Of a stretch of DNA of 64,000 nucleotides, positions 26,567 through 40,200 are shown in pieces. The stretch covers positions 1 to 64,000 of the forward strand of contig NZ_MCUW01000078.1 in assembly GCF_002873335.1 (NCBI RefSeq). The letters are read 5' to 3'. The translations under genes were made by a program, and so were the position numbers. Position 1 is the first letter of the stretch. Each line of letters starts with the position of its first letter. The DNA is from Vibrio sp. 10N.286.49.B1 (GTDB lineage Bacteria; Pseudomonadota; Gammaproteobacteria; Enterobacterales; Vibrionaceae). Below the pieces are notes generated by a model, which ran no database searches, was not told the DNA's origin, and saw only the letters and a list, made by a program, of their open reading frames with translations.

Positions 26567-28321
26567 ATGTCGCTAAATCAAGACGAAACAACGCTGCAAA
26601 CCTTTAAGCGCTTGTGGATTTATATCCGCAAATACAAAACAGGCTTGACCGTCGCCGTTATCGCCCTCGTGATTAACGCCGCCGCTGATACTTACATGCT
26701 TTCTTTGCTTAAACCGCTTCTTGATGAAGGTTTTGGCGACGTTGAATCGAATTTTTTGAAGATTTTGCCGATCATAATACTAGGTATGATGTTTGTGCGA
26801 GGTTTGAGCGGTTTTGTATCGACGTATTGCTTGAGCTGGGTATCAGGCAACGTTGTCATGCAGCTGCGTAGGACGATTTTCCGTCACTTTATGCATATGC
26901 CTGTCTCATTTTTCGACAAAGAATCAACAGGCGGGCTGCTTTCAAGAATTACTTACGACTCGGAACAAGTGGCAGGGGCGACGAGCCGTTCTCTTGTCAG
27001 TATAGTGCGTGAAGGCGCGAGTATCATCGGGCTGATATTTTTGATGTTTTGGAATAGCTGGCAATTGTCTTTGGTTTTGATTGCGGTGGCTCCTATTGTG
27101 GCATGGGCGATCGGTTTTGTATCAAAGCGTTTTAGAAAAATCTCGCGCAACATGCAAACCTCTATGGGTGAGATGACGACGTCAGCAGAGCAGATGCTGA
27201 AGGGGCACAAGGTGGTGTTAACCTACGGTGGCCAGAAAGTCGAAAGCGAACGCTTTGATAATATGAGTAATCAAATGCGCCAACAAACCATGAAAATGGT
27301 CGGTGCATCTGCGATTGCGAATCCAGTGATTCAAATGATTGCTTCTCTCGCATTGGTATCGGTGTTGTATCTCGCCAGTTTTGACTCTATCCGAAGTGAA
27401 CTCACACCGGGTACCTTTACGGTTATTTTCTCTGCCATGTTTGCGCTTATGCGTCCTCTTAAAGCTCTAACTAGTGTGACCGCAGAATTCCAACGTGGAA
27501 TGGCGGCCAGCCAAACCTTGTTTGCGCTAATTGACCTTGATACGGAAAAAGATGGCGGAACGAAAGAACTACAAAAAGTGAAGGGTGATATTCATGTTAA
27601 TGACATCACCTTTACCTACCAAGGCACGGACAAACCCGCACTACGAAACGTGAGTTTCGAACTCCCGGCAGGCAAGACGATTGCACTAGTAGGGCGCTCG
27701 GGTTCGGGTAAAAGTACCATCGCCAATTTGTTTACTCGTTTTTACGATGTTGACAGTGGTCATATTGCTCTTGATGGCCACAAAATTGATGATTTAAAAC
27801 TGACAAACCTTCGCCAGCACTTTGCGCTAGTATCGCAAAATGTCCATTTATTTAACGACACTATTGCCAATAATATCGCTTACGCTGCCCAAGGTGATTA
27901 TAGTCGTGAGCAAATAGAGCACGCGGCAACACAAGCTCATGCGATGGAGTTCATCGAGGGACTCGAGCATGGTCTTGATACGGTTATTGGCGAGAACGGT
28001 GCGAGCCTTTCTGGCGGTCAACGTCAACGAATTGCTATTGCCCGCGCCCTGCTGCGCGATGCGCCTGTATTGATTCTCGATGAAGCAACGTCTGCATTGG
28101 ACACAGAATCAGAGCGAGCGATTCAATCTGCCCTTGATGAATTGCAAAAAGACAAAACAGTGCTCGTTATCGCGCACCGCTTATCCACTATTGAAGAGGC
28201 GGATGAAATCCTCGTCGTCGACGAGGGTGAGATCATCGAACGTGGCAATCACGAAGCATTGATCACTCATCAAGGCGCGTATGCTCAGCTACACCGTATC
28301 CAGTTTGGTGAGCATTCGTGA
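26567..28321 (+). CDS. msbA: Lipid A export ABC transporter MsbA
   Basis: 584 aa. Six-helix transmembrane domain (residues about 20-310) fused to an ATPase: Walker [16 protein letters not shown] at about 373-387, signature [17 protein letters not shown] at about 480, Walker [12 protein letters not shown] at about 500-510. It flips core-lipid A across the inner membrane. lpxK overlaps its stop (GTGA), and the two are coupled in many gammaproteobacteria. Confidence 0.97.
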   Translation: MSLNQDETTLQTFKRLWIYIRKYKTGLTVAVIALVINAAADTYMLSLLKPLLDEGFGDVESNFLKILPIIILGMMFVRGLSGFVSTYCLSWVSGNVVMQLRRTIFRHFMHMPVSFFDKESTGGLLSRITYDSEQVAGATSRSLVSIVREGASIIGLIFLMFWNSWQLSLVLIAVAPIVAWAIGFVSKRFRKISRNMQTSMGEMTTSAEQMLKGHKVVLTYGGQKVESERFDNMSNQMRQQTMKMVGASAIANPVIQMIASLALVSVLYLASFDSIRSELTPGTFTVIFSAMFALMRPLKALTSVTAEFQRGMAASQTLFALIDLDTEKDGGTKELQKVKGDIHVNDITFTYQGTDKPALRNVSFELPAGKTIALVGRSGSGKSTIANLFTRFYDVDSGHIALDGHKIDDLKLTNLRQHFALVSQNVHLFNDTIANNIAYAAQGDYSREQIEHAATQAHAMEFIEGLEHGLDTVIGENGASLSGGQRQRIAIARALLRDAPVLILDEATSALDTESERAIQSALDELQKDKTVLVIAHRLSTIEEADEILVVDEGEIIERGNHEALITHQGAYAQLHRIQFGEHS

Positions 28322-29319
28322 TAGAAAAGCTTTGGTTCAACCAGCACCCGCTTCGATTCTTATTATGGGTGCTGTTGTGGCCACTAAGCCGTTTGTATGG
28401 AATCATTTCAAACAGGCGTCGACACGCGTATCAACAAGGTGAAAAAGCGGTTTATCGATCCTCATTACCCGTGGTGGTTGTGGGTAATATTACCGCTGGT
28501 GGAAATGGCAAAACACCCATGGTTATATGGTTAGTTGAACAGCTAACCGCGCTTGGTTTTAAGCCTGGTATAGTTTCCAGAGGCTATGGTGCAAAAGCGC
28601 CGCATTACCCATTTCGAGTCGATGAAAACTCGTCAACGGCGCATTGTGGTGATGAGCCTAAATTGATTTTCGAACGAACAGGGGCGCCCGTTGTCGTTGA
28701 CCCTGTGCGTGCTCAGGCCGTACAAGAATTAGAGAAACAAAACGTTGATGTCATCATTACCGATGATGGACTTCAACACTATGCACTAGACCGCGCATTT
28801 GAGATTGTCGTCGTAGACGGACAGCGTCGTTTCGGCAATGAATCCCTTATTCCTCTTGGTCCATTGAGAGAGCCACTTTCTCGGCTTAATGAGGTTGATC
28901 TCATTGTCGTCAATGGATCTCAAGCGAAAAGTGAGAGAGAGAAAGTGTTTCAATTGGAGCCTGACTGCGCTGTAAATTTGCGGTCAGGTGAGAAAATGCC
29001 GGTTCATGAGCTTGGGTCACTAGCCGCTTTTGCTGGCATTGGACATCCGCCCCGTTTCTTTGCTACGTTGAAGCACCTTGGCGCTAATGTTTTATGTGCC
29101 CAAGGGTTTGCTGATCATAAAGAGTTTGAACTGTCGCAACTTATCGCCTTAGAAGAAGGCGTGGATAATGTCATCATGACCGAAAAAGACGCGGTCAAAT
29201 GTCGACATTTTGCTCGTGAGAATTGGTGGTACCTGCCTGTGTCCGCGCATTTTTCAGACAACGATAGTACACAAATACTGACAAAAATTAGAAAGGTTAT
29301 AGAAAGTTATGGATCATAG
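28318..29319 (+). CDS. lpxK: Tetraacyldisaccharide 4'-kinase LpxK
   Basis: 333 aa, GTG start overlapping the msbA stop by 4 nt. P-loop kinase with [17 protein letters not shown] at about 57-73 and the [11 protein letters not shown] motif near 151-161. It phosphorylates the 4' position of the lipid A disaccharide at the inner membrane, just before Kdo transfer. The 3' end overlaps the ycaR-type gene by 11 nt. Confidence 0.96.
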   Translation: MIEKLWFNQHPLRFLLWVLLWPLSRLYGIISNRRRHAYQQGEKAVYRSSLPVVVVGNITAGGNGKTPMVIWLVEQLTALGFKPGIVSRGYGAKAPHYPFRVDENSSTAHCGDEPKLIFERTGAPVVVDPVRAQAVQELEKQNVDVIITDDGLQHYALDRAFEIVVVDGQRRFGNESLIPLGPLREPLSRLNEVDLIVVNGSQAKSEREKVFQLEPDCAVNLRSGEKMPVHELGSLAAFAGIGHPPRFFATLKHLGANVLCAQGFADHKEFELSQLIALEEGVDNVIMTEKDAVKCRHFARENWWYLPVSAHFSDNDSTQILTKIRKVIESYGS

Positions 29320-29488
29320 ACTTCTGGAAATTGTGGCATGCCCAATTTGTAAAGGTAAGCTGACGTTTGATAAGGATAAACAAGAGCTAGTCTGCAAGTT
29401 AGACAGGCTTGCCTACCCAATTAAAGAAGGCATTCCAGTATTACTGGAGCCAGAAGCCAGAACCATGGGCATGGATGAGGGACGTTAA
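29309..29488 (+). CDS. ycaR: YcaR/Trm112-like small zinc-ribbon protein (UPF0434)
   Basis: 59 aa (ATG 29309 to TAA 29488). It begins [18 protein letters not shown], the Trm112-like fold with CPIC at 11-14 and one later Cys (C29). It lies between lpxK and kdsB exactly as E. coli ycaR. It overlaps lpxK by 11 nt and kdsB by one base (TAATG), so it is translated with them. Molecular role unknown. Confidence 0.93.
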   Translation: MDHRLLEIVACPICKGKLTFDKDKQELVCKLDRLAYPIKEGIPVLLEPEARTMGMDEGR

Positions 29489-30252
29489 TGTCATTTACGG
29501 TCATTATTCCTGCGCGTTACGAGTCTTCCCGTCTACCGGGTAAGCCTCTCGCGGATATTGCGGGCAAGCCGATGATTCAACATGTTTACGATAAAGCCAT
29601 GTTATCGGGGGCGAAACGCGTCATTATTGCCACCGATGATAGTCGCGTTGAATTAGCAGCAAAGGGTTTTGGTGCTGAGGTGTGTATGACGTCGTCATCG
29701 CATGAATCGGGAACGGAACGACTGGCAGAGGTTGTTCAGCTCATGGGCATTGAACCCGAACACATCGTTGTTAATGTCCAAGGCGATGAGCCATTAATTC
29801 CACCGTCCATTATTACGCAAGTTGCCAATAACTTAGAGCAAAGTGTCGCCCCGATGGCAACGCTGGGTGTGAATATAGAGACGGAGCAAGAAGCCTTTAA
29901 TCCTAACGCGGTTAAAGTGGTGACTGATGAGAAAGGGTATGCGTTGTATTTTAGTCGCGCGACCATTCCTTGGGATCGAGACGCGTACAGTACGCCATCA
30001 AAACAGTCACCTGCGCAGCCACTATTGAGACATATCGGTATTTATGCGTACCGTGCTGGGTTTATTAATACCTACGTTACGTGGAAGCCTAGTGTATTAG
30101 AAAAGATCGAGTGTTTAGAGCAGCTTCGAGTACTTTGGTATGGCGAAAAAATTCATGTTGAATTGGCGTTGGAAGCTCCTCCAGCGGGTGTAGATACGCC
30201 AGAGGATCTCGAACATGTACGTCAATTGATTGCTGAGCAACCTACGCCGTAA
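29488..30252 (+). CDS. kdsB: 3-deoxy-manno-octulosonate cytidylyltransferase KdsB
   Basis: 254 aa. Nucleotidyltransferase fold: [20 protein letters not shown] at about 7-26, ATDDSRV, the [11 protein letters not shown] motif, VQGDEPLI (metal site), and [12 protein letters not shown]. It makes CMP-Kdo for lipopolysaccharide, supplying the step after LpxK. End of the comEC-msbA-lpxK-ycaR-kdsB run. Confidence 0.97.
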   Translation: MSFTVIIPARYESSRLPGKPLADIAGKPMIQHVYDKAMLSGAKRVIIATDDSRVELAAKGFGAEVCMTSSSHESGTERLAEVVQLMGIEPEHIVVNVQGDEPLIPPSIITQVANNLEQSVAPMATLGVNIETEQEAFNPNAVKVVTDEKGYALYFSRATIPWDRDAYSTPSKQSPAQPLLRHIGIYAYRAGFINTYVTWKPSVLEKIECLEQLRVLWYGEKIHVELALEAPPAGVDTPEDLEHVRQLIAEQPTP

Positions 30253-30269
30253 CGTTAAGCCTTACTCAA

Positions 30270-30995
30270 CTAATTCGAAGGGTAAGCGGTTAGAGCGGGG
30301 TGGTCAGCCGGAAGGCTTTCCCACTCGCCAGGTTGTAATTGGTTGAGTGTAAACTTACCCACTGAAGCCCGGATAAGACGCAGTGTCGGGTAGCCAATAT
30401 TGGCCGTCATGCGTCTTACTTGCCGGTTTCGCCCTTCAATAATCGTGATCGCAAGCCAAGTGGTTGGAATGTTCGCTCGAAAACGTACTGGTGGATTTCT
30501 TTCCCATACATCGGGCGCTTCCATTCGTACTACCTTAGCCGGCAGCGTTGGCCCATCTTTCAATGTCACGCCATTGGCTAGCGTTTCGAGCTCTGCATCT
30601 GAAGGCGCACCGTCTACCTGCACCCAATATGTTTTTTCAGACCTAGAGCTAGGTTGGGTTAAGCGTGCTTGTAATACACCGTCATTCGTCAGGATGAGTA
30701 ACCCTTCGCTATCACGATCTAATCGACCCGCAGCATACACCTCTTTGACTGGTATAAAATCAGCCAAGGTTTTTCGTCCGTCCCCATCAGTGAATTGACT
30801 TAACGTATCGTAAGGCTTGTTGAATACGATTACCTGGCGATCCTCAAGCGATACCCTTGGTTTACTGTCATCGTTTTTGTAACGGCGTGAAGGACGACGA
30901 TTTGATGAGGAAGATGAGCTTGAAGATTGTTTGAAATGTGTTGATTTTGCTTTCGCGCGCGGCTTGGATTGAGTGCGCGTTGTTTTAAATGTCAT
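30270..30995 (-). CDS. rluE: 23S rRNA pseudouridine synthase RluE
   Basis: 241 aa from ATG 30995 (internal to a longer open frame; relatives start with a basic tail). Residues 1-50 are basic and Ser-rich, an RNA-binding-like tail longer than in E. coli RluE. The catalytic domain follows: [20 protein letters not shown], then [19 protein letters not shown] with the active Asp, [20 protein letters not shown]. RluE converts U2457 of 23S rRNA. Convergent with kdsB, divergent from icd. Confidence 0.93.
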   Translation of the reverse strand: MTFKTTRTQSKPRAKAKSTHFKQSSSSSSSSNRRPSRRYKNDDSKPRVSLEDRQVIVFNKPYDTLSQFTDGDGRKTLADFIPVKEVYAAGRLDRDSEGLLILTNDGVLQARLTQPSSRSEKTYWVQVDGAPSDAELETLANGVTLKDGPTLPAKVVRMEAPDVWERNPPVRFRANIPTTWLAITIIEGRNRQVRRMTANIGYPTLRLIRASVGKFTLNQLQPGEWESLPADHPALTAYPSN

Positions 30996-33533
<2,538 letters not shown>

Positions 33534-33586
33534 GGCTTTTGAATCGTGGGGTGACTAACCCAATGACGATGATTAGTACCTAAATG

Positions 33587-33617
33587 AAAACGGTCCTTAT
33601 TAAGGACCGTTTTTTTT
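33587..33617 (+). terminator. Rho-independent terminator after icd
   Basis: AAAACGGTCCTTA / TAAGGACCGTTTT arms around a single T (33587-33613), then a run of T. Confidence 0.92.
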
Positions 33618-33679
33618 ATTTTCTGAAGAGCTGTTTAAAGAGTGAGGATATAGGCTATTCACGTGTTTAGACAAAAGCT

Positions 33680-35218
33680 TTAGATCGTCGAGTTGTATGC
33701 CTCTCGTTTTGGACAAGTGGCAAGTATCTCGCGTCGCCCTGATTCTTTCACTTCCTCTAATATGACATCAAAGCCCCATAACCGGTACAAGTGCTTGAGA
33801 ACTTCCTCGTGCCCACCGTCTAGTGGGATACGATTGTGAGGCACATGTTGTAATGTCAACGATCGGTCGCCGCGAACATCAACGTTAAACACTTGTATGT
33901 TAGGTTCAAGGTTACTTAGATTGTATTGAGCCGCCAATTTTTCTCGTATTTTTCGATAGCCCATCTCGTCATGAATAGCTGAGATCTCGATAAAGTTCTT
34001 TCTATCGTCATCAAGGATAGAGAACAGCTTAAATTCCCTCATTAATCGAGGTGAAAGATACTGGCTGATGAAACTCTCGTCTTTAAAGTTGTGCATCGCA
34101 AAATGCATGGATTCTAACCAATCGCTGCCCGCCAAGTCTGGGAACCACTCTTTATCCTCATCGGTGGGCTCTTCGCAAATGCGTTTAATATCTCTAAACA
34201 TGGCAAACCCGAGCGCATAAGGGTTAATACCACTGAAATAAGGGCTGTTATAGGCAGGTTGAGCAACCACGCTAGTGTGGCTATGGAGAAATTCGAGGAT
34301 GAATTTATCGCTGACCAAACCTTCGTCATAAAGGTGGTTGAGTATGGTGTAATGCCAGAAAGTCGCCCAGCCTTCATTCATGACTTGCGTTTGCTTTTGT
34401 GGATAAAAATACTGGCTGACTTTACGCACAATACGAACAATTTCACGCTGCCATGGTTCTAGGAGTGGGGCATTTTTTTCAATGAAATACAGGATATTCT
34501 CCTGCGGCTCGCTAGGGAATCGGCTTTTTTGTGTGGATTCTTTTTCTTTATTTTGTGGCACTGTTCGCCATAGTTCATTGACCTGAGATTGGAGGTAAGC
34601 CTCACGTTGCTGCTGACGGATCGTTTCCTCAGCGATGGATATTTTTTCCGGTCTTTTATATCGGTCAACGCCATAATTCATTAAAGCATGGCAGGAATCG
34701 AGGGTTTGCTCTACCTCTTCTACTCCGTATTTTTGCTCACATTCGGAGATGTAGTTTTTGGCAAATAACAGATAGTCGATAATTGAACCGGCATCTGTCC
34801 AAGTTTGAAATAGATAGTTGCCTTTGAAAAATGAGTTATGACCGTAACAAGCGTGAGCCATGACTAAGGCTTGCATGGTGACAGAGTTTTCTTCCATCAA
34901 GTAGGCAATACAAGGGTCTGAGTTGATGACGATCTCGTAGGCTAGCCCCATTTGACCGTGTTTATAACCTTGTTCAGTTTGGATGAACTTTTTACCAAAA
35001 GACCAATGGTTGTAATTGATGGGCATCCCAATACTAGAATAGGCATCCATCATTTGCTCTGACGTGATGACCTCGATTTGATTGGGGTACGTATCCAATT
35101 TATATAAAGCTGCGACGCGCTTGATTTCAGTGTGATAGCGTTCAAGCAAGTCAAATGTCCAATCAGGACCATCAGGTAGTACCTTCGATGTCGTTTTAGC
35201 TTCGGTGGTCATAGACAC
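33680..35218 (-). CDS. SpoVR family protein (YcgB-like)
   Basis: 512 aa, whole-length SpoVR: VITSEQMMDAYSSIGMPINY near the N-terminus, the His-rich MAHACYGHNSFFKGNYLF, and NEGWATFWHYTILNHLYDEG. The family is tied to stress and sporulation, with no settled biochemical activity. Third gene after prkA and yeaH, only 6 nt from yeaH, an arrangement conserved across proteobacteria. Confidence 0.96.
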   Translation of the reverse strand: MSMTTEAKTTSKVLPDGPDWTFDLLERYHTEIKRVAALYKLDTYPNQIEVITSEQMMDAYSSIGMPINYNHWSFGKKFIQTEQGYKHGQMGLAYEIVINSDPCIAYLMEENSVTMQALVMAHACYGHNSFFKGNYLFQTWTDAGSIIDYLLFAKNYISECEQKYGVEEVEQTLDSCHALMNYGVDRYKRPEKISIAEETIRQQQREAYLQSQVNELWRTVPQNKEKESTQKSRFPSEPQENILYFIEKNAPLLEPWQREIVRIVRKVSQYFYPQKQTQVMNEGWATFWHYTILNHLYDEGLVSDKFILEFLHSHTSVVAQPAYNSPYFSGINPYALGFAMFRDIKRICEEPTDEDKEWFPDLAGSDWLESMHFAMHNFKDESFISQYLSPRLMREFKLFSILDDDRKNFIEISAIHDEMGYRKIREKLAAQYNLSNLEPNIQVFNVDVRGDRSLTLQHVPHNRIPLDGGHEEVLKHLYRLWGFDVILEEVKESGRREILATCPKREAYNSTI

Positions 35219-35224
35219 ATCTCC

Positions 35225-36496
35225 CTATGTCGTTTCCTTTTGAAACAATTCCCTGAACACTGGAAAAATATCTTCAACGGAACGTATGTTTTTCATCGCA
35301 AAATTGTCAAAGTCATTTTCGAGCTTTTCATATTCATGCCACAGTGTTTGATGAGTGCGACGAGTGATTTCGATATAAGAGTAATATTGACATGCAGGTA
35401 GTAAGCTGTTGACGAGCAGTTCTTTGCATCGTGGCGAATCATCCGCCCAATTATCGCCATCGGACGCCTGTGCCGCATAGATGTTCCATTGCTCAAGAGG
35501 GAAACGTTCTTGTACAATTTGTTGCATCAGTTTTAATGCACTTGAAACAATGGTTCCACCGGTTTCTTGCGAATAGAAAAACTCATGCTCATCCACCTCT
35601 TTTGCCTGAGTGTGGTGGCGAATAAACACGACTTCAACGTTTTCGTATGTACGCGTCAGAAACAAATAGAGCAATACATAAAAGCGCTTAGCGATGTCTT
35701 TGGTGGCTTGATCCATCGAACCAGACACATCCATCAAACAAAACATAACAGCTTGGCTTGAAGGAACTGGCCGTTTTTCATAGTTCTTGAAGCGAAGATC
35801 AAAGGTGTCAATAAAGGGCACGCTTTCGATTTTTTTACGAAGGTTGGCTATCTCTTCTTTTATACGTTTTTCTTCAATAGGTTGAGCGGGTTCACTCATT
35901 TGAATGTCGTCTAACTGTTGATATAGTTCCTCAACCAATCGACGCTTTCCGGCAGTCATAGCCGTTCTGCGTGCTAATGATTGTTGCAATGAACGTACAA
36001 TAGCGATGTTGGATGGCATACCAGCCGTTTGGTAGCCAGAGCGGTGCGTTTTCCACTCTTTTATTTTATTGATTTGATTTTTTTGTAGGTTAGGTAACGC
36101 TAAGTCTTCAAAGAGGATATCGAGATATTCATCTTTTGAGATCTGGAAAACGAATTCATCTTCTCCTTCGCCATCTTGACTGGCATCGCCTTGACCCGCG
36201 CCACCGCCTTGTCCTCCCTTCGGGGGACGTTCAATTTTGTCTCCAGTAATGAATTGGTCATTACCCGGATGCACTTGCTCTTTTAATCCGCCTTTACCTT
36301 GATGAAAGATTGGCTCGCTGATATCAGTATTGGGTATCGAGACATCTTCGCCGGTTTCCGTATTTGTGATTGAGCGTCGGTTCACTGCATCAGTGACGGA
36401 CTCTTTGATTTTTTGCTTATGTCGGCGCAAGAATCGTTGTCGATTAACGGCACTCTTATTTTTACCATTTAGGCGTCTATCGATAAATTGAGACAT
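35225..36496 (-). CDS. yeaH: YeaH/YhbH family protein (DUF444)
   Basis: 423 aa. Basic N-terminus ([20 protein letters not shown]), Gly-rich linker ([20 protein letters not shown] near 95-114), and a C-terminal von Willebrand A-like domain with the metal-site motif MDVSGSMDQ at about 252-260. It partners the PrkA kinase in nutrient-stress responses in E. coli (YeaG/YeaH). Second gene of prkA-yeaH-spoVR. Confidence 0.95.
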   Translation of the reverse strand: MSQFIDRRLNGKNKSAVNRQRFLRRHKQKIKESVTDAVNRRSITNTETGEDVSIPNTDISEPIFHQGKGGLKEQVHPGNDQFITGDKIERPPKGGQGGGAGQGDASQDGEGEDEFVFQISKDEYLDILFEDLALPNLQKNQINKIKEWKTHRSGYQTAGMPSNIAIVRSLQQSLARRTAMTAGKRRLVEELYQQLDDIQMSEPAQPIEEKRIKEEIANLRKKIESVPFIDTFDLRFKNYEKRPVPSSQAVMFCLMDVSGSMDQATKDIAKRFYVLLYLFLTRTYENVEVVFIRHHTQAKEVDEHEFFYSQETGGTIVSSALKLMQQIVQERFPLEQWNIYAAQASDGDNWADDSPRCKELLVNSLLPACQYYSYIEITRRTHQTLWHEYEKLENDFDNFAMKNIRSVEDIFPVFRELFQKETT

Positions 36497-36574
36497 GAGC
36501 TATTACTCCCTGTATTCCCCTCACCAAGCAGAACCCGAGCGTTCACTCGGGGCTGCGTAAAAAGCTCGGTGTGT

Positions 36575-38509
36575 TTAAGAGGACTTACGAACGCGCAAGT
36601 ACCACTCAGACAATAGCCTTACTTGTTTTTCGGTATAGCCTTTTTCCATCATACGGTTGACAAAATCGTCGTGCTTGCGTTGATCGTCTGATGAAGTTTT
36701 GGCATTGAAAGAGATGACCGGCAGCAGTTCTTCAGTGTTAGAGAACATTTTCTTTTCGATTACGGTGCGTAATTTTTCGTAACTCGTCCAAACTGGGTTC
36801 GAACCGTTATTGTTTGCACGTGCTCTAAGAACAAAGTTAACAATCTCGTTACGGAAGTCTTTTGGATTGCTGATCCCTGCTGTTTTCTCAATTTTTTCGA
36901 GTTCCTCATTGAGTGAAGAACGATCAAATAACTGCCCAGTTTCTGGATCTCGATACTCTTGATCTTGAATCCAAAAATCGGCATACGTGACGTATCGGTC
37001 AAAGATATTTTGGCCGTACTCAGAATAAGATTCGAGATAAGCAGTTTGAATCTCTTTACCGATGAACTCAACATAGCGAGGTACAAGATAACCCTTTAAG
37101 AATTCAAGGTATTTTTCGCCCACCTCTTGAGGGAACTGTTCTCGCTCAATTTGTTGCTCGATGACATAAAACAGATGTACCGGGTTGGCCGCGACTTCTG
37201 TTTGGTCAAAGTTGAACACGCGAGACAAGATCTTGAAGGCAAATCGTGTCGATAACCCAGACATGCCTTCATCAACGCCAGCGTAGTCTCGGTATTCTTG
37301 ATAGCTTTTTGCCTTAGGATCCGTGTCTTTAAGCGTTTCGCCGTCATAAACTCGCATTTTAGAGAATAACGATGAATTCTCTGGGTCTTTTAGGCGTGAA
37401 AGGACACTGAACTGACCTAATAACTCTAGCGTACTTGGTGAACAAGGTGCTTTGGTCAGCTCACTGTGTTCAAGAAGTTTTTGATAAATTTTAACTTCTT
37501 CAGAGACTCGTAAACAGTAAGGAACTTTCACAATATAGACACGATCTAGGAATGCTTCGTTATTCTTATTGTTTCTAAACGTTTGCCATTCTGATTCGTT
37601 CGAGTGCGCCAGAATCATACCGTCAAAGGGCAGGGCAGAAAGCCCTTCAGTACCGTTGTAGTTGCCTTCTTGCGTTGCTGTCAATAATGGGTGTAGCACC
37701 TTAATTGGCGCTTTGAACATCTCTACAAATTCCATCAAGCCTTGGTTCGCCCGACAAAGTGCACCCGAGTAGCTGTAGGCATCAGGGTCATCTTGTGAGA
37801 AATGCTCAAGTTGTCGAATATCGACTTTACCCACTAACGATGAAATGTCTTGGTTGTTTTCATCGCCGGGTTCGGTTTTCGCTATCCCGACTTGGTCGAG
37901 AATCGATGGACGCACTTTCACCACTTTAAATTTGGTAATATCACCACCAAAATCGTGCAGACGTTTTGCTGCCCAAGGAGACATCACTGAACGAACATAG
38001 CGCTTTTCAATGCCGTATTCACTTTTAAGTAAATCGCCATCCTCAGACACATCAAACAGACAGAATGGGTGATCATTTACTGGGCTTCTTTCGCCGTTTG
38101 CAGATAAAACGTAGATAGGCATCTTTTGCATTAATGCTTTAAGTTTTTCAGCAAGTGATGATTTCCCTCCGCCTACAGGACCGAGAAGGTATAAAATTTG
38201 TTTTCTTTCTTCCAAGCCTTGAGCGGCATGCTTGAGGTAGGAGACGATCTGTTCAATGGCGTCTTCCATTCCATAAAAGTCTTCGAAGGTTTTATAGCGC
38301 GATATGATTCTATTTGAAAAAAGGCGGCTCAAATGTGGATCTTGTGCCGTGTCGATGACCTCAGGCTCACCGATTGCAAGTAACAGACGTTCAGCTGCAT
38401 TAGCGTAAGCACTTTTTTCGTCTTTACATAGACTCAAGAATTCTTGAATTGATAGCTCTTCATCTTTTGCGGCTTCGTACCGCGATTGATAATGGTCGAA
38501 AATACTCAT
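36575..38509 (-). CDS. yeaG: PrkA-type serine protein kinase (YeaG)
   Basis: 644 aa, the same length as E. coli YeaG. AAA-like N-terminal domain with Walker A LGPVGGGKSSLAEKLK at about 108-123 and the AHSNESEWQTFRNNKNNEAF sensor region, then the PrkA C-terminal kinase domain. YeaG controls stress adaptation and entry to dormancy-like states; E. coli yeaGH depends on sigma-54/NtrC and RpoS (family knowledge). No clear sigma-54 promoter was found upstream. Confidence 0.96.
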   Translation of the reverse strand: MSIFDHYQSRYEAAKDEELSIQEFLSLCKDEKSAYANAAERLLLAIGEPEVIDTAQDPHLSRLFSNRIISRYKTFEDFYGMEDAIEQIVSYLKHAAQGLEERKQILYLLGPVGGGKSSLAEKLKALMQKMPIYVLSANGERSPVNDHPFCLFDVSEDGDLLKSEYGIEKRYVRSVMSPWAAKRLHDFGGDITKFKVVKVRPSILDQVGIAKTEPGDENNQDISSLVGKVDIRQLEHFSQDDPDAYSYSGALCRANQGLMEFVEMFKAPIKVLHPLLTATQEGNYNGTEGLSALPFDGMILAHSNESEWQTFRNNKNNEAFLDRVYIVKVPYCLRVSEEVKIYQKLLEHSELTKAPCSPSTLELLGQFSVLSRLKDPENSSLFSKMRVYDGETLKDTDPKAKSYQEYRDYAGVDEGMSGLSTRFAFKILSRVFNFDQTEVAANPVHLFYVIEQQIEREQFPQEVGEKYLEFLKGYLVPRYVEFIGKEIQTAYLESYSEYGQNIFDRYVTYADFWIQDQEYRDPETGQLFDRSSLNEELEKIEKTAGISNPKDFRNEIVNFVLRARANNNGSNPVWTSYEKLRTVIEKKMFSNTEELLPVISFNAKTSSDDQRKHDDFVNRMMEKGYTEKQVRLLSEWYLRVRKSS

Positions 38510-38605
38510 AGCTGATTCCCCTTAAACCGGCAAAGCTGACTGATAACACACAAATAATGCGACTCCATGTCAATTTAAAGACTAGTAGGCTTTTGAGATT
38601 TATGC

Positions 38606-38631
38606 TTTACAATTATGTGTTTATTTGTAAA
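38606..38631. promoter_or_regulatory. Inverted repeat upstream of the prkA operon
   Basis: Perfect 7-bp dyad TTTACAA (38606-38612) / TTGTAAA (38625-38631), 12-nt spacer, about 100 nt before the prkA start. A minus-strand TTGACA lies between it and the gene. Probable regulator site; the protein is unknown. Confidence 0.45.
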
Positions 38632-38731
38632 CCAGTGGAGAGGGGCGGATGAAAATCAGTGGAAGTCTCAGGTATTAAACAACGGTCTTGTTTTTGGGAA
38701 TTGTCGGTATTTCTATTGGGGTACTTGAATG

Positions 38732-38766
38732 AATAACGCCCCGCTTGATAGTTGCGAGGCGTATTA
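38732..38766 (-). terminator. Stem-loop after yfbU
   Basis: On the minus strand ACGCCTCGC pairs with GCGGGGCGT (one G-T pair) around a ~9-nt loop, followed by TATTCATTC. The T tract is weak, so it is a moderate terminator. Confidence 0.55.
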
Positions 38767-38796
38767 AATTTGAGCTATCACACTTCGTGTAGACGA

Positions 38797-39297
38797 TTAA
38801 GCGTTAAATATTTGCTTAAATTCAGCACTAGATAAATGGTACTGACGAGGGCAATTTTTCCACGTAACCAGCATACGACGATATTTTTCAAGCATTGGCA
38901 TTTGGCTGTTAAAATGATGGTCTGCTTTATCAAATTGTGGATATAACCCTTCAGAGTCAACTAAAAAACGGACATAATTGACAAGTTGAGCCTCACTTGC
39001 AATGTCAAAGCCTAGGAATAACAAACGACGTTGATCGACGTCTTTACGCTCATTTTGGTCGAGCATTTTGTTTGATTCTTGCATGGCGTGGTACATCTCC
39101 ATGATGTCGATAATTTCACGACATTCATCTTCAATGAGACAACCGAACTCTTTGTTCATCTCACGCATTTGAAGTTCATAGCCACGTTCAACAATGGTTT
39201 GTAGTCTTTTATATTTGTTTTCACTTTCAGGGCTAAGTTTAGCCATTAGGTAATATTGATTCGACAAAATTAGACGTTGAGCATTAGTCATTTCCAT
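38797..39297 (-). CDS. yfbU: YfbU family protein (UPF0304)
   Basis: 166 aa, begins [20 protein letters not shown] as in E. coli YfbU; also [20 protein letters not shown] and a C-terminal [18 protein letters not shown]. All-helical cytoplasmic protein; overproduction in E. coli is toxic, but its natural role is unknown. Stand-alone gene with a palindrome inside its predicted promoter (39332-39347). Confidence 0.95.
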   Translation of the reverse strand: MEMTNAQRLILSNQYYLMAKLSPESENKYKRLQTIVERGYELQMREMNKEFGCLIEDECREIIDIMEMYHAMQESNKMLDQNERKDVDQRRLLFLGFDIASEAQLVNYVRFLVDSEGLYPQFDKADHHFNSQMPMLEKYRRMLVTWKNCPRQYHLSSAEFKQIFNA

Positions 39298-39331
39298 CTT
39301 TGGAGCCTCACTACAGATAGTCTTTTATTAT

Positions 39332-39347
39332 ATGCGGTGTACCGCAT
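39332..39347. promoter_or_regulatory. Palindromic operator-like site in the yfbU promoter
   Basis: ATGCGGTGTACCGCAT: 7-bp arms with a 2-nt centre. On the minus strand the palindrome runs straight into a consensus -10 box (TATAAT, starting in its last base), and yfbU starts 35 nt further on. A repressor bound here would block RNA polymerase. No good -35 is visible. Confidence 0.55.
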
Positions 39348-39411
39348 TTGAATTTTAGTTAGGGTACCAGCTTACGGCCAATAAGGAACATGATCTCAAC
39401 ACAAAATTGTG

Positions 39412-39442
39412 ACAAAAAAACGCGCATCCTGCGCGTTTTTGT
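39412..39442 (-). terminator. Rho-independent terminator of pflA
   Basis: AAAAACGCGC / GCGCGTTTTT stem around ATCCT with poly-A on the left, so poly-U in the minus-strand pflA transcript. Confidence 0.88.
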
Positions 39443-39459
39443 TCTGAGGTGCATATCGG

Positions 39460-40200
39460 TTAGTATTTTACGACATCTGTATATTGTGAAAGGATATCAA
39501 CGATGCTATCCATCACTTCTTTTGATGGTGGTTGCGTTCCCTCTAATGGGTAGTCATACCCCAGAGCTTCCCACTTATGTGCACCGAGTTTGTGGTATGG
39601 CAATAGCTCCACTTTTTCAATGTTATCCATACCTTGAATAAATTGGCCTAACAAATGCGCAGATTCAGGGTCGTCGGTGTACCCAGGAACAATGACATAG
39701 CGGATCCAAGTTTTCTGATTTATTTTTTGTAGATAGCGAGCGAAATCTAAGGTTCGTCGGTTAGAGACCCCAATGAAATCTTGGTGAATTTCGTCTTTCA
39801 TATGCTTGATATCTAGCATAACGAGATCAGTTGCGGCGAGCACTTCGTCCACCACCTCGGTGTGCTTTCGAATATAGCCATTGGTGTCTAAACACGTATG
39901 GATACCTTCGGCTTGTGCTGCTTGAAAAAAGTCACGGACAAACTCAGGTTGAAGCATCGCTTCGCCACCCGAACATGTAATACCGCCGCCTGAGGCATTC
40001 ATGAAATGACGGTATGATTTCGCTTCAGCGATCAATTCATCAACCGTTACTTCTTTCCCGCCGTGAGTGTCCCATGTATCGCGATTATGACAATACATGC
40101 AGCGCATAAGGCAGCCTTGTAAGAACACGATAAAGCGTATCCCAGGGCCATCGACTGTGCCACAGGATTCGTATGAGTGAATGCGTCCAGATATTGACAT
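39460..40200 (-). CDS. pflA: Pyruvate formate-lyase 1-activating enzyme PflA
   Basis: 246 aa radical-SAM enzyme. The [4Fe-4S] motif [15 protein letters not shown] at about 29-43 has the CxxxCxxC spacing; [20 protein letters not shown] follows. It makes the glycyl radical on PflB under anaerobic conditions. In this genome an LpxR-like gene lies between pflA and pflB, all on the minus strand. Confidence 0.97.
   Translation of the reverse strand: MSISGRIHSYESCGTVDGPGIRFIVFLQGCLMRCMYCHNRDTWDTHGGKEVTVDELIAEAKSYRHFMNASGGGITCSGGEAMLQPEFVRDFFQAAQAEGIHTCLDTNGYIRKHTEVVDEVLAATDLVMLDIKHMKDEIHQDFIGVSNRRTLDFARYLQKINQKTWIRYVIVPGYTDDPESAHLLGQFIQGMDNIEKVELLPYHKLGAHKWEALGYDYPLEGTQPPSKEVMDSIVDILSQYTDVVKY

Noticed and set aside
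38649..38678. Nine-codon open frame with a GGAGAGGGG ribosome-like site upstream of prkA on the plus strand
   Set aside because: Too short to support a product; no sign of a longer degraded gene in other frames.
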